A stretch of 24,795 nucleotides of DNA from Novosphingobium sp. (GCA_009885425.1 VFKS01000526.1:1-24795), one strand, 5' to 3'; positions 14,000 to 23,207 are shown, counted from the first letter of the stretch. A program made the numbers and translations. Notes: generated by a model from the sequence alone, not told the origin.

Positions 14000-15157
14000 A
14001 TGCACACGTTTTCGAACAGGCGGGAATTCCTTTACGGCGGCGCCTCGCTGGCCGCCTTGTTGGCCGGGCCAGACCTGCGCAGTGTGCTGGGCACCAAATT
14101 GCCCGAGCCGCTGCGCGCGCTGGTCCCGGGTGAGGCGGTCGAAGCCGCCGGGCTGATCGGTGAATTGCTGGGGCTGGAACAACAGGCCAAGGCGCTGCGC
14201 CTGCCGCCCAGCCCGCTGGCATTCCACGAAGGCCAGCTGCAGGTCGCGCCCGAGCAGGTTTACCAGATCGCCATGCCTCGGCTCGTTGCATTGATCGACC
14301 GGGCCGACGTGAAAGCGCCGCTGCTGGCCGACAAGGCCGGTAACCTGCTGGCCCGGCTGCACCGCACCGAATATGATCCGCCAGACGCCTGGTTTGGCGA
14401 TGCCGCGCAGCCGGGCCCGCTGGGCGGCACTACTGGGTTGGCGCTGCCTGTTCCGGCGCGGCCGCTGCGGTTCGCGACGCCGCTGTCCGGCGATGACGAT
14501 CCAGTCGATCTGGTGCTGCCGTCGGGGGTCAACCTGCCCAATACGGCGGCTCCTGAAGCTGAAGAGATTTTGCCGCCGGTCGCCACCTCACTGAAGTACG
14601 ATGCCTTGGCCGATGAATATGCCGCATGGTTCGCCGCCGCCAAAATCCGCCCTGAATTTCGCGAAAGCACCGATTGGCATCTGACCATGATGCGCCAATC
14701 GCGCAGCCGCTATGAACGGCTCGGCAAACGGCTGGGGATCCCTTGGGCTTTCATCGCCGCCACCCATGGCCTTGAGGCGAGCTTCAATTTCCGGGCCCAT
14801 TTCCACAACGGCGATTTCCCGCTGTCACGGCGCACCCGGCAAGTTCCGGCGGGCCGCCCGCCGACCTGGCTGCCGCCAAGCGACTGGGAATCGAGCGCGG
14901 CCGATGCCCTGCGGCTGCTCGGCTTTACCGGGCAGAGCGATTGGAGCCTGCCGCGCACGCTTTACCGGCTCGAGGCCTACAACGGTTTCGGCTATCGCCG
15001 CGCGGGGCGGGCCAGCCCTTATCTGTGGAGTTTCTCCTCGCTTTACAGCCGGGGCAAATTCGTCGCCGATGGCAAGTTCGATCCCAAGGCCCGGTCCAAG
15101 CAATGCGGCGCGGCGGTGATGCTCAAGCTGCTCGACCTGGCGGGAGAGCTTGGCTAG
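14000..15157 (+). CDS. Tat-exported lysozyme-like/peptidoglycan-hydrolase-related protein
   Basis: 385 aa. The N-terminus NRREFLYGGASLAALLAG fits a twin-arginine signal (RR at 7-8), implying export in folded form. Residues about 30-220 are Pro/Leu/Ala-rich and unassigned. From about 225 the C-terminal domain resembles secreted lysozyme-like domains known from bacteria and phages: ATHGLEASFNFRAHFHNGD with Glu259 as candidate catalytic acid, then RTRQVPAGRPP, YRLEAYNGFGYR and SPYLWSFSSLYSRGKFVADGKF. The fold and muramidase role are inferred from these patterns. GGAGG lies 7 nt before the ATG. An M19 dipeptidase follows after 33 nt, which fits joint action on cell-wall or peptide material. Confidence 0.7.
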   Translation: MHTFSNRREFLYGGASLAALLAGPDLRSVLGTKLPEPLRALVPGEAVEAAGLIGELLGLEQQAKALRLPPSPLAFHEGQLQVAPEQVYQIAMPRLVALIDRADVKAPLLADKAGNLLARLHRTEYDPPDAWFGDAAQPGPLGGTTGLALPVPARPLRFATPLSGDDDPVDLVLPSGVNLPNTAAPEAEEILPPVATSLKYDALADEYAAWFAAAKIRPEFRESTDWHLTMMRQSRSRYERLGKRLGIPWAFIAATHGLEASFNFRAHFHNGDFPLSRRTRQVPAGRPPTWLPPSDWESSAADALRLLGFTGQSDWSLPRTLYRLEAYNGFGYRRAGRASPYLWSFSSLYSRGKFVADGKFDPKARSKQCGAAVMLKLLDLAGELG

Positions 15158-15190
15158 GCTGGGGTCCAGGCAACCCAGACAGGACAATCG

Positions 15191-16465
15191 ATGCGCCATC
15201 CCTTTTTGCTGACCGGCACAATTGCGGCTACTTTCCTGCTCGCGACCTCGCTGCCCGCCAAACCGGTCCGTACTCCTGAACAGATTGCGATGGCCGCGCT
15301 GGCAGCGGCACCCGTGTTCGATGGCCATAACGATGTCCCCGATGCCTTGCGCGATCGGCGCAAAAACCTGCTGAACGGGTTCGACTTTGCCGACACCACC
15401 AATACAGCTGACCCTGCTAAGGGCTTTGCGGCGATGCATACCGATATCAAGCGACTGCGGGCCGGCAAGGTCGGCGCGCAGTTCTGGTCGGTCTATGTCT
15501 CGGCCAGCCATCAGGGCAGCGCAGCGGTGCAGGTCCAACTCGAACAGTTCGATGTCGCCAAACGGCTGATCGCGCGATACCCCAGCGAGCTTCAGTTCTG
15601 TCTCGATTCGGCTTGCATTGAGGCGGCTTCGAAAAAGGGCAAGATCGGATCTATGCTCGGCATGGAAGGCGGGCACGCGATCGGCGGAAGTCTGGCCGTG
15701 CTGCGGCAGTTCTATGCGCTGGGTGCACGTTATATGACGCTGACCCATTCGAAGAATAACACCTGGGCGGATTCGGCCACCGATGCCCCGGTCCATGGCG
15801 GGTTGACCCCGCTGGGTGTGGACGTGGTCCGCGAAATGCAGCGGCTGGGCATGCTGGTCGATATCAGCCACGTCAGCGAAGAGACCATGCTCGATGTCTT
15901 TGCCGTGGCCAAAGCCCCGGTGATCGCCAGCCATTCCAACGCATTTGGCGTCAATCCCCACCCCCGCAACGTGCCTGATACCGCGCTTGATGCGCTGAAA
16001 GCCAATGGCGGGATCGTGATGGTCAATTTTTACCCGCCATTCGTGCTTGATGCCGCGCGGCTTTGGCTCGCCAACAAGGATGCCGAGGAAGCCCGGCTCA
16101 AGCGGATTCATCTGGGCCGGCCAGATCGGGCAAAGACCGCGCTTGAGGCATGGGTCAAGGCCAGCCCGATGCCGACCGGATCAGTCCGCGATGTCGCCGA
16201 TCAGATCGATTACATCGCCAAGCGGATCGGGGTCGACCACGTCGGGCTGGGCGGCGATTTTGACGGGATCGATGTGGCGATACCCGGGCTCGAATCGGTC
16301 GCCGATTATCCAGCGCTGTTCATCGAACTGGCCCGCCGCGGGTGGAGCCAGCAGGACCTCGAAAAACTCTCCAGCCGCAATATGATGCGGGTGCTGAAAG
16401 GCGCCGAGGCCTATGCCGCCAGCCAGCGCGAGTCTTTGCCGTTTGAAAATCCGGTCAGTTTCTAA
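15191..16465 (+). CDS. Exported membrane dipeptidase, peptidase family M19
   Basis: 424 aa with a signal peptide (hydrophobic core at about residues 5-20, then SLPAKP). The binuclear zinc site of the renal dipeptidase family is intact: DGHND (His46, Asp48), MEGGH (Glu159), DISHVS (His227) and IASHSN (His248). The late motif GLGGDFDGID, which helps bind substrate, is also present. The family cleaves dipeptides, including some with a D-residue at the C-terminus. AGGACA lies 6 nt before the ATG. It follows the lysozyme-like gene by 33 nt and its stop is only 4 nt from the stop of the convergent small gene. Confidence 0.95.
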   Translation: MRHPFLLTGTIAATFLLATSLPAKPVRTPEQIAMAALAAAPVFDGHNDVPDALRDRRKNLLNGFDFADTTNTADPAKGFAAMHTDIKRLRAGKVGAQFWSVYVSASHQGSAAVQVQLEQFDVAKRLIARYPSELQFCLDSACIEAASKKGKIGSMLGMEGGHAIGGSLAVLRQFYALGARYMTLTHSKNNTWADSATDAPVHGGLTPLGVDVVREMQRLGMLVDISHVSEETMLDVFAVAKAPVIASHSNAFGVNPHPRNVPDTALDALKANGGIVMVNFYPPFVLDAARLWLANKDAEEARLKRIHLGRPDRAKTALEAWVKASPMPTGSVRDVADQIDYIAKRIGVDHVGLGGDFDGIDVAIPGLESVADYPALFIELARRGWSQQDLEKLSSRNMMRVLKGAEAYAASQRESLPFENPVSF

Positions 16466-16469
16466 GCGT

Positions 16470-16661
16470 CTAGCCAGCCGCTTCGGTTGCTACGGGCTCA
16501 GGAACGTAGGGAGCATTTGCGGAACCGATCAGCCAGATCGTCGTCATTGCGGCGACGATGAGCACCATGCTCAGCATCAGGACTTTGAACATAAAAGTCC
16601 CCTTGCGTCCGGCTCGGGCTTCTTGCGCGTCGAGGTGAATTTCTGGGCCTTCGCGGTGCAT
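16470..16661 (-). CDS. Small single-TM protein, about 63 aa
   Basis: The protein has a polar start (HREGPEIHLDAQEARAGRKG), one strong membrane helix (about residues 22-43, VLMLSMVLIVAAMTTIWLIG) and a short Pro/Ala tail. The E-I-H-L-D-x-x-E-A-R-A-G pattern is one I associate with small conserved proteins of alphaproteobacteria; no function is known to me. The ATG at 16661 is chosen because GGAG lies 6 nt upstream (16671-16668 on the minus strand). ATGs at 16685 and 16676, or a TTG at 16715 overlapping the previous stop, are alternatives. It is the last gene of the dapD group. Confidence 0.65.
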   Translation of the reverse strand: MHREGPEIHLDAQEARAGRKGTFMFKVLMLSMVLIVAAMTTIWLIGSANAPYVPEPVATEAAG

Positions 16662-16711
16662 GGCGGTCTCCGGCATTGGGGGCATAGCCACAGATAACCC
16701 GCCAGGTGCCG

Positions 16712-17971
16712 TCAAAGTTCCACAATGGGTCCCTGAAAGGTCACCCGCCAGAATCCGGTCTCCGCACCTTCGGTGCCGTAGTCGCTGTCGCTGGCCAGCA
16801 GCAGGGTGTCCGGTGTGAGCACGATCATCCCTTCCAGATCGCAGCCGATTTCCGGGTGATCATCGGTGGACAAGATTAGCCGTTTTTCCAGCACCGCCCC
16901 CCGGGCCGCACGCAGCCCGTCCGCGCCAAGCTGCTCCAACGTCGGCCGCCGGGCCGGATCGCCCCACAGCGAAAGGAGCACCGACCGCACATCGGGCTGG
17001 ACCCGGTAGATGTGGGTGGATTGGGTAACCCGTTCGAGCACCAGCAGGCTGCCATCGTCCAGCAGCGTCAGCTCGCTGACCTTGATGTCGTTGCGCCGCA
17101 CCGGTCCCTCGGCGCAGTCGCGGGCAAAGCCAGCGGGCGGACCAAGCGGATAGGCATATTCGGCCAGCAGCGTCCCATCCTGCGCGTCGAGCGCCCACAG
17201 CCGGACCAGATCGGATCGCTCGTGCGCGGCGCGATCGGGATGGCTCAGCGGGCTCTGGAACATGGTGAACAGGACCGATCCATCGGCGGACAGCGCCAGC
17301 GCCTCAAACCCCCGGTTGAGCTTGCGGCTCAAGGCCAGTGCGGGCAGCGATTCGATGATCGGGATCGACGATCCGGCAAAGGCCGCGGCGGTGCCCCGCG
17401 GCACGTGGCGTGCCTCGACTTGCCCGTCGCGGGTGACCAGCAATAGCGAGGGACCATATTCCTCGGCGATCCACAGCAGGCCATCGGCGCGGGCGGCGAT
17501 CCCCTCGGTATCGGCGCCATCGGGATCAGTCCCCAGCGCACTGCCATCGAGCGCCAGTGCTGGTTCGCGCTCCTGCTCGTCCAACGGCAGGGGCAAACCA
17601 CTCAGCGGCTTGCCATCAGCGCCGCGCAGCGGAGCCTGGCTTTCCAGCAGAACCCTGTTCCCTTCGATCCGAAAGCAGGCCAGCGATGGTCCCGCAGCGG
17701 GCAGCGGCATCACTTTGGCGCCATCGGTCTGGGCATGGGCTGCCAGCGCGTTCAGTCCATAGCGCTCAAGCGCGGCTTTGGGTTTGAGGTTGGGGCCGCG
17801 GTCTCCGACGCCCCAGAACACCCCCGCCGGATCACTCCCTGCGCGGGTCAGGCCAGAGGTCAGGCTGCGGGTCAGCCGCATCGTGCCTTTGGGCATCGGC
17901 AATTCGGCCAGCAGCGGATCGTGCCATTCGAGCCGCTCTACCAGTGGGGCCAAGGCCGAACCCTGGCTCAA
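16712..17971 (-). CDS. Esterase-like phytase-domain protein
   Basis: About 419 aa. The sequence fits the 'esterase-like activity of phytase' domain (PF13449), a beta-propeller type fold: GVFWGVGDRGPNL near the N-terminus, DTEGIAARADGLLWIAEEYGPSL in the middle, RGFEALALSADGSVLFTMFQ, and LLASDSDYGTEG near the end. The best start is TTG at 17971, whose bases overlap the stop of the channel gene as TTGA; the frame is open to another TTG at 18019. No signal peptide is seen from either start, unusual for a family that is mostly exported. The substrate is unknown. Confidence 0.75.
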   Translation of the reverse strand: MSQGSALAPLVERLEWHDPLLAELPMPKGTMRLTRSLTSGLTRAGSDPAGVFWGVGDRGPNLKPKAALERYGLNALAAHAQTDGAKVMPLPAAGPSLACFRIEGNRVLLESQAPLRGADGKPLSGLPLPLDEQEREPALALDGSALGTDPDGADTEGIAARADGLLWIAEEYGPSLLLVTRDGQVEARHVPRGTAAAFAGSSIPIIESLPALALSRKLNRGFEALALSADGSVLFTMFQSPLSHPDRAAHERSDLVRLWALDAQDGTLLAEYAYPLGPPAGFARDCAEGPVRRNDIKVSELTLLDDGSLLVLERVTQSTHIYRVQPDVRSVLLSLWGDPARRPTLEQLGADGLRAARGAVLEKRLILSTDDHPEIGCDLEGMIVLTPDTLLLASDSDYGTEGAETGFWRVTFQGPIVEL

Positions 17972-18402
17972 TGGGCTTCGATCCGCCCGAGCATCCGAAA
18001 GAAGAACGCGGTCGACCAACCCAGCAGAAACACCCCCAGGATCGATTCAAACGCGCCCAGCAAACGCCAGTCAGGGCTTATATGGGTGTCGTTGAAGCCG
18101 ACAGTCGAATAGCTGATGGTCGAGAAATAGAGTGCTTCCTCCAATCCCTGCACGGCCCCGGTCGCGAGGTAAGTGAAGGCAAAGGCCCAGATCTCAATCC
18201 CATGCAGCGCCAGCATCGCCAGCACGATGCCCAGCGTGAAGACCGCGCCGCGCGGGCTGAGCGGGGCGATCTTCTGGATCCGTTCGACCGCCAGTTCGGT
18301 GCGCAAGGCCCGGCTCAGGCTGAACAGGCCAAGCCCGTGGATCGCCACGCACAGCAGCACCATCAGGCCGGATATGGTGAACTGGGCGAGCAGTTGCGGC
18401 AC
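17968..18402 (-). CDS. Small potassium-channel-like membrane protein
   Basis: 144 aa with about three to four hydrophobic helices. The C-terminal half fits the Ion_trans_2 pore: an outer helix, the pore loop EALYFSTISYSTVGFND, and an inner helix LLGAFESILGVFLLGWSTAFFF. The selectivity filter reads TVGFND where classical channels have TVGYGD, so the last Gly is replaced by Asn. The start is a GTG at 18402, just 4 nt after the dapD stop; its end overlaps the start of the phytase-like gene. The tight packing suggests cotranscription with dapD. Confidence 0.75.
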   Translation of the reverse strand: MPQLLAQFTISGLMVLLCVAIHGLGLFSLSRALRTELAVERIQKIAPLSPRGAVFTLGIVLAMLALHGIEIWAFAFTYLATGAVQGLEEALYFSTISYSTVGFNDTHISPDWRLLGAFESILGVFLLGWSTAFFFRMLGRIEAH

Positions 18403-18406
18403 CGAC

Positions 18407-19246
18407 CTAGTCGCGCAGCAAATCGTTGATCGCGGTTTTGGCGCGGGTCTGGGCGTCGACCGTCTTGACGATCACTGCGCAGGCCAGCGATGGTCCCGGC
18501 GTGCCATCGGCCAGCGCTCTGCCGGGCATGGCACCGGGCACCACCACGCTGAACGGCGGAATGTGCCCGGTGATCACCTTGCCAGTATCGCGGTAGACGA
18601 TCTTGCTAGTGGCGGTGATGAACACCCCCATCGCGACTACACAGCCTTCGCCGACCACCACGCCTTCGACGATTTCAGAGCGCGCCCCGATGAAGCAGTT
18701 ATCGCCGATGATCGTCGGGTTGGCCTGCATCGGTTCGAGCACCCCGCCGATCCCGGCCCCGGCCGAGATATGGCAATGCTGGCCAACCTGCGCGCAGGAG
18801 CCGACCGAAGCCCAGGTGTCGATCATCGTCCCATCGCCTACGTTTGCACCGATGTTGACGAAGCTGGGCATCAGCACGACATTTTTACCGATATGCGCCC
18901 CGCGCCGCACGATTGCGCCGGGGACTGCCCGGATCCCGGCGGCGCGGAACCGGTCGGCGTCCCAGCCGGTGAATTTGAGCGGAACCTTGTCAAAGGACGG
19001 TGCCCCGGCCGAACCATAGTCCATCACGGCGTTGTCATTCAGCCGGAACGACAGCAGCACCGCTTTCTTGAGCCATTGATTGACCTGCCAGCCACCATTG
19101 CCATCCGGCTGGGCGACGCGGGCTTCACCGCTATCGAGCAGAGCCAGTGCGGCGTCCACCAAGGCGCGCACATCGGCGCTGGCAGGGGTCACTGTATCAC
19201 GCAGGTCCCAGGCTTGTTCGATTCCGGCGGCAAGGTCGGCACTCAC
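18407..19246 (-). CDS. dapD: 2,3,4,5-tetrahydropyridine-2,6-dicarboxylate N-succinyltransferase
   Basis: 279 aa, close to the 274 aa of E. coli DapD, with the same motifs in order: [83 protein letters not shown], and [13 protein letters not shown] near the end. The central part is a left-handed beta-helix of hexapeptide repeats. It transfers succinyl from succinyl-CoA in the lysine/diaminopimelate pathway, supplying meso-DAP for peptidoglycan. The start is GTG at 19246 with AGGAG 7 nt upstream. It is the first gene of the minus-strand series and divergent from the S8 autotransporter across 172 bp, where both promoters should lie. Confidence 0.97.
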   Translation of the reverse strand: MSADLAAGIEQAWDLRDTVTPASADVRALVDAALALLDSGEARVAQPDGNGGWQVNQWLKKAVLLSFRLNDNAVMDYGSAGAPSFDKVPLKFTGWDADRFRAAGIRAVPGAIVRRGAHIGKNVVLMPSFVNIGANVGDGTMIDTWASVGSCAQVGQHCHISAGAGIGGVLEPMQANPTIIGDNCFIGARSEIVEGVVVGEGCVVAMGVFITATSKIVYRDTGKVITGHIPPFSVVVPGAMPGRALADGTPGPSLACAVIVKTVDAQTRAKTAINDLLRD

Positions 19247-19418
19247 GGCAATTCTCCTGATTTCGGTATCCTGCGGGGCCTATCCCGGCCAGCGGTGGCC
19301 CGCAAGCGCGGGTAAAGCGCAATCTGCCAGAAAGTTCCGGTTAAGCATCTTGTTGGCATAGTGCTATGGATCAAGGATGGCTCGGCGATGCCGAACCGTT
19401 GAACAAAGGGTCGTAGCC

Positions 19419-21821
19419 GTGTCAAAATCGACTTTCCTGCAAGCCCGCTGGCATATGGGCGTAGCACTGATTTCGCTCGCGCTGGTCGCTGGATGCGGAG
19501 GCGGCGTTAGCTCGGCTCCAACCCCCACGCCGACCCCGACACCCACGCCGACACCCACCCCGACCCCGACACCCACGCCGACCCCCGGCCCGACGCCCAC
19601 GCCTTCATCCTCGTTCCAGACCAGCGAGTACAACCGCTCGACCGGCCCGGCGCAGCACGGCGCAATCACGCCTTGGGCGGCGGGTTACAGCGGCACCGGG
19701 GTGACCATTGCGATCATCGATTCGGGGATCGATACCGATAGTCCCGAATTCACCGGGCGAATTGCAAGTTATTCCAGAGACGTCGCGGGCAGCCGCGGGC
19801 TCGACAATACGGATGACGATCACGGCACCAATGTCGCGATGATCGCCGCCGCTGCACGCGACAATACCGGGATTATCGGGATCGCCTATACCGCCAATAT
19901 TGCGATGTTCCGCGCCGATTCGATTGGCAGTTGCGCAACCCAGACCGACACTGATCCCGACAGCGGCTGCAAATTCAACGATTCGGCAATTGCCACCGGG
20001 GTCAACGCGGCGGTGGCCGGCGGAGCCAAAGTCATCAACCTGTCGCTCGGCGGATCGATCCCTGGATCGCAGCTGCGCAACGCGATCACCAATGCCGCCA
20101 ATGCCGGGGTGGTGGTGATCGTATCGGCGGGGAATGATGGCGATTCGACTGAGCCCGATGTCGATCCCAACAACCCTGATCCTTTTGCCGCCGGGTTGCG
20201 CGCGGCCGGCAATGGCAATGTGATCATTGCCGGGTCGGTCGGCTCGACCAACCTGATCTCGGCCTTTTCCAATCGTGCCGGCAGCGAAGCGATCTGGTTC
20301 CTCTCCGCGCGCGGCGAACGGGTCTGCTGTGTCTATGAAAACGGCACGATGAAGATCGTCGACAACCCCGATGGGACCCGCTCGGTCTTTGTGATTTCGG
20401 GCACCAGCTTTGCCGCGCCGCAGATTGCCGGGGCGGCGGCGCTGCTGCGGCAGGCCTTCCCCAACCTGACCGCAGTGCAAGTGGTCGATCTGCTGCTGCG
20501 CACCGGGCGCGATGCGGGCGATCCCGGGACGGATCCGATATATGGCCGCGGGGTGATGGACATCTCCGCCGCCTTCGCCCCGCAAGGTGCGACCAGCCTC
20601 GCGGGAAGCGCAATGCCGATGCCGCTGGGCGACACCACCGGGGTTACTTCCGGGCCGATGGGCGATGCCGGGATCAATGGCAAAGTGGTCAGCGCGATCG
20701 TGCTCGATGGCTACGACCGGGCCTATAACGTCAGCCTTTCGGCGGGCCTGCGCTCGGCGCATGTCCAGCCCCGGCTGGGGCCAGCGCTGGAGCGTGAGAC
20801 GCGCCATGTCAGCCTGGGCGATGACAATATGTCGCTGGCGTTCTCGATCGACGGCAAGGGCCGGATTTCGCAGATGCCGTGGTCCGGCCAGCTGCGACTG
20901 TCGCAAAAAGACGCCGAAGCCGCCAAAGTGCTGGCCGCCCGCGTGGTCGCGCGGATCGCACCCGATTCGCAGATCGCCTTTGCCTTTGCGCAAGGGTCCG
21001 ACGGGCTGATCGCGCAGTTGCAGGGGCACAGCCAGCCGGCTTTCCTGATCGCCCGCTCACCGCTTGACGATGTCGGGTTTGGCCGGACTGACAGTTTCAG
21101 TTTTGCCGCCCGTCACCGGCTCGGCCCGTGGGGGATCACCATGGGGGCAGAGCATGGCTCGGCGATCAGCGCCGCACCGGAAGTCAGCGCGGCCAGCCCG
21201 GCGGCGCTGACCCGGCTCGCCCCGGCGGAGCGGCTGTCCTTGACCTTCGATCGCCGCTTCGGTCAATTCGGTGCGGCGCTTGGGGCCAGCTGGCTCGGCG
21301 AAAGCCGGACCTTTCTGGGTGCTCGGCTCCACGAAGCTTTCGGTACGGGCGGGGCAGACAGTCTGTTCCTTGATGCCAGTGGCGAATGGCGCCCGGCGCA
21401 GAACTGGCGGATCGGGGTCGCGGCCCGCAGCGGGATAACCTGGGCGCGGTCATCGGGATCGATTGCGCCAGGATCAAGGCTGCTGACTTCGGCCTGGGCG
21501 CTGGATGTGAGCCGGACCGGGCTGACCAGCCCGGCTGATAGCCTGTCGCTGCGGCTCTCGCAGCCGCTCCGGGTCGAAAACGGCGGGTTCAATTTCAATC
21601 TGCCGGTCGACTATTCCTATGACACCTTGCGGCCGACCTTTGCGCTGGTTCCGCTGTCACTGGTCCCGCGCGGGCGAGAGATCGATGCCGAACTGATCTG
21701 GCGCAGTCCGCTGTTGACCGGATCGGCGATGGTCAGCCTGTTCTATCGCCGCGATCCGGGCCATTACTCAACCTTGCGCGATGACAAGGGCATGGCGATC
21801 AGCTGGAGCAAGCAGTTCTAG
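19419..21821 (+). CDS. S8 (subtilisin-like) serine protease autotransporter with lipoprotein signal
   Basis: 800 aa from GTG at 19419 with AAAGGG 8 nt upstream; an ATG at 19377 gives a basic extension without sense as a signal. The N-terminus ends in lipobox LVAGC (Cys26), then a Thr-Pro linker (34-62). The S8 domain (about 75-405) has the full triad: Asp101 (AIIDSGID), His135 (DDHGTNVA), Ser330 (SGTSFAAPQ), plus Asn239 (SAGND). A linker leads to a C-terminal beta-barrel (about 520-800) with amphipathic strands and the terminal Phe typical of outer-membrane proteins (ISWSKQF). This plan resembles NalP/SphB1-type autotransporters, which act at the cell surface and process other surface proteins. 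The target is unknown. Confidence 0.93.
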   Translation: MSKSTFLQARWHMGVALISLALVAGCGGGVSSAPTPTPTPTPTPTPTPTPTPTPTPGPTPTPSSSFQTSEYNRSTGPAQHGAITPWAAGYSGTGVTIAIIDSGIDTDSPEFTGRIASYSRDVAGSRGLDNTDDDHGTNVAMIAAAARDNTGIIGIAYTANIAMFRADSIGSCATQTDTDPDSGCKFNDSAIATGVNAAVAGGAKVINLSLGGSIPGSQLRNAITNAANAGVVVIVSAGNDGDSTEPDVDPNNPDPFAAGLRAAGNGNVIIAGSVGSTNLISAFSNRAGSEAIWFLSARGERVCCVYENGTMKIVDNPDGTRSVFVISGTSFAAPQIAGAAALLRQAFPNLTAVQVVDLLLRTGRDAGDPGTDPIYGRGVMDISAAFAPQGATSLAGSAMPMPLGDTTGVTSGPMGDAGINGKVVSAIVLDGYDRAYNVSLSAGLRSAHVQPRLGPALERETRHVSLGDDNMSLAFSIDGKGRISQMPWSGQLRLSQKDAEAAKVLAARVVARIAPDSQIAFAFAQGSDGLIAQLQGHSQPAFLIARSPLDDVGFGRTDSFSFAARHRLGPWGITMGAEHGSAISAAPEVSAASPAALTRLAPAERLSLTFDRRFGQFGAALGASWLGESRTFLGARLHEAFGTGGADSLFLDASGEWRPAQNWRIGVAARSGITWARSSGSIAPGSRLLTSAWALDVSRTGLTSPADSLSLRLSQPLRVENGGFNFNLPVDYSYDTLRPTFALVPLSLVPRGREIDAELIWRSPLLTGSAMVSLFYRRDPGHYSTLRDDKGMAISWSKQF
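19518..19604 (+). repeat. Thr-Pro codon repeat in the autotransporter linker
   Basis: The DNA encodes (PT)x11-P-G-PTPTP using alternating Thr and Pro codons. Within it are two consecutive 30-bp units (19530-19559 and 19560-19589) identical over their first 23 bases, a sign of past tandem duplication. Six-base units keep the frame, so slippage would change linker length, not switch the gene off. Confidence 0.9.
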
Positions 21822-21846
21822 AGTCGATTGCGGTCCCTTCGGCGCA

Positions 21847-21930
21847 GCAACACCGGCCCGCTCCCCCGGCCCGACCACCCGTTCATGGTACCCTGTGGGT
21901 GGTCGGGCCGGGGGAGCGGGCCGGTGTTGC
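21847..21930. repeat. Long perfect inverted repeat, copy 2
   Basis: Two 34-nt arms (21847-21880 and 21897-21930) are exact reverse complements around a 16-nt loop. The arms equal those of the copy at 2863-2947 except for one G-C pair in place of A-T and one pair less at the tip. The tip motif TACCCTGTGGGT (21889-21900) is the reverse complement of ACCCACAGGGTA in copy 1, so this copy is inverted relative to it. It starts 25 nt after the autotransporter stop and ends 37 nt before the CoA-transferase start. The only T-rich trace after it is CCCTTT, so a terminator role is possible but not typical. Confidence 0.95.
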
Positions 21931-21967
21931 CCTTTACAGCAAATGCACGCATCGGCATTGGGGCAGG

Positions 21968-23200
21968 ATGAGCGATAAACCCCGTGCCCTCGATGGGATC
22001 AAGGTGCTGGACCTCTCGCGGGTTCTGGCCGGTCCCTGGTCCACCCAGATACTGGCCGATTTCGGCGCCGATGTGTTCAAGGTCGAACATCCGGAGCGCG
22101 GCGACGATACCCGCGGCTGGGGGCCGCCGTTCCTGAAGCTGCCCGATGGAACCGATGATCCTCGCGAGAGCGCCTATTACCTCTGCGCCAACCGCAACAA
22201 GCGCTCTGCCGCAATCGATATCGCCGACCCCAAAGGCGCTGACCTGATCCGGCGCCTGGCCGCCGGTGCCAATGTGCTGGTGGAGAATTTCAAGGTCGGC
22301 AGCCTCGCCAAATATGGCCTCGACTACGCCAGCATTGCCGCGATCAATCCGGCAATCGTCTATTGCTCGATCACCGGGTTTGGACAGGACGGACCCTATG
22401 CGGCGCGCGGCGGCTATGATTTTCTCGCCCAAGGGATGGGCGGATTGATGAGCGTGACTGGTGTGGCTGATGGCCCGCCGTTAAAAGTCGGGGTCGCGAT
22501 GGCCGACCTCGCGACGGGCATGTACGCCACCGTCTCGATCCTCGCCGCGCTGCGCCATGCCGAACGGACCGGCGAAGGGCAGCAAATCGATCTCTCGCTG
22601 CTCGACACGCAAATCGCGATGCTGGCCAATCAGGCCTCCAGCTATCTGGTCAGCGGAGTGGTGCCGGGCCGGATGGGCAACCGCCACCCGACCGTGGTGC
22701 CCTATACCACCTTTGAAGTCACCGACGGCACGGTGATCATCGCGATCGGCAACGATGCGCAGTTCCGCGCGTTCTGCACCGAAATGGGCGTGCCCGATCT
22801 GGGCACCGATCCGCGCTTTGCCGCCGCCTCGGCACGGGTGATCAACCGCGACGCGATCGAGGCCCTGATGCGTGATTTGGTAGCGCACGAGACTCGTGGC
22901 GGCCTGATCGCACGGCTGGAAAAGGCTGGGGTTCCGGTCGGTCCGGTCAATACGGTCGGGGACGTTTTTGCCGATCCGTTTGTCGAAGCGCGCCAGACGG
23001 TGCACCGGTTCATGCGAGACGATGGCGTGGAAATTCCGACCGTCGCTTTCCCCGGAAAACTATCCGCGACCCCCGCCGACTATCGCTATCAACCGCCCAA
23101 GACGGGCGAGCACAGCCGCGAGCTGCTGGGTGAATGGCTGGGGCTGAGCGAGACTGAGCTCGACGCACTGGAGACCAGCGGAACGGTTAAGCAGGCCTAG
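21968..23200 (+). CDS. CaiB/BaiF-family (class III) CoA-transferase
   Basis: 410 aa from the ATG at 21968; the frame extends back into the inverted repeat at 21899, which is rejected. Family motifs are LDGIKVLDLSRVLAGPW near the start, DFGADVFKVEHPERGD, LCANRNKRS, VLVENFKVG and ITGFGQDGPYAARGGYDFLAQ. The catalytic Asp that forms the acyl anhydride is most likely Asp180 in AMADLATGMYA, equivalent to Asp169 of formyl-CoA transferase. It moves CoA between carboxylic acids; the substrate is unknown. It is convergent with the phosphotransferase gene, with 7 bp between the stops. Confidence 0.93.
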   Translation: MSDKPRALDGIKVLDLSRVLAGPWSTQILADFGADVFKVEHPERGDDTRGWGPPFLKLPDGTDDPRESAYYLCANRNKRSAAIDIADPKGADLIRRLAAGANVLVENFKVGSLAKYGLDYASIAAINPAIVYCSITGFGQDGPYAARGGYDFLAQGMGGLMSVTGVADGPPLKVGVAMADLATGMYATVSILAALRHAERTGEGQQIDLSLLDTQIAMLANQASSYLVSGVVPGRMGNRHPTVVPYTTFEVTDGTVIIAIGNDAQFRAFCTEMGVPDLGTDPRFAAASARVINRDAIEALMRDLVAHETRGGLIARLEKAGVPVGPVNTVGDVFADPFVEARQTVHRFMRDDGVEIPTVAFPGKLSATPADYRYQPPKTGEHSRELLGEWLGLSETELDALETSGTVKQA

Positions 23201-23207
23201 CTTCCAC

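Noticed and set aside
14825..16111. 428-aa minus-strand open frame
   Set aside because: It is antisense to the lysozyme-like gene and the M19 dipeptidase, the latter with an intact zinc site.
19518..19604. CRISPR-like or minisatellite array
   Set aside because: The repeat is in frame inside a gene, has no spacers and encodes a typical Thr-Pro linker.
19364..19669. Minus-strand frame with a Gly-Val repeat
   Set aside because: The repeat is only the complement of the Thr-Pro codon run in the autotransporter linker.
19605..21029. 474-aa minus-strand open frame
   Set aside because: It is antisense to the S8 autotransporter, which has a complete catalytic triad.
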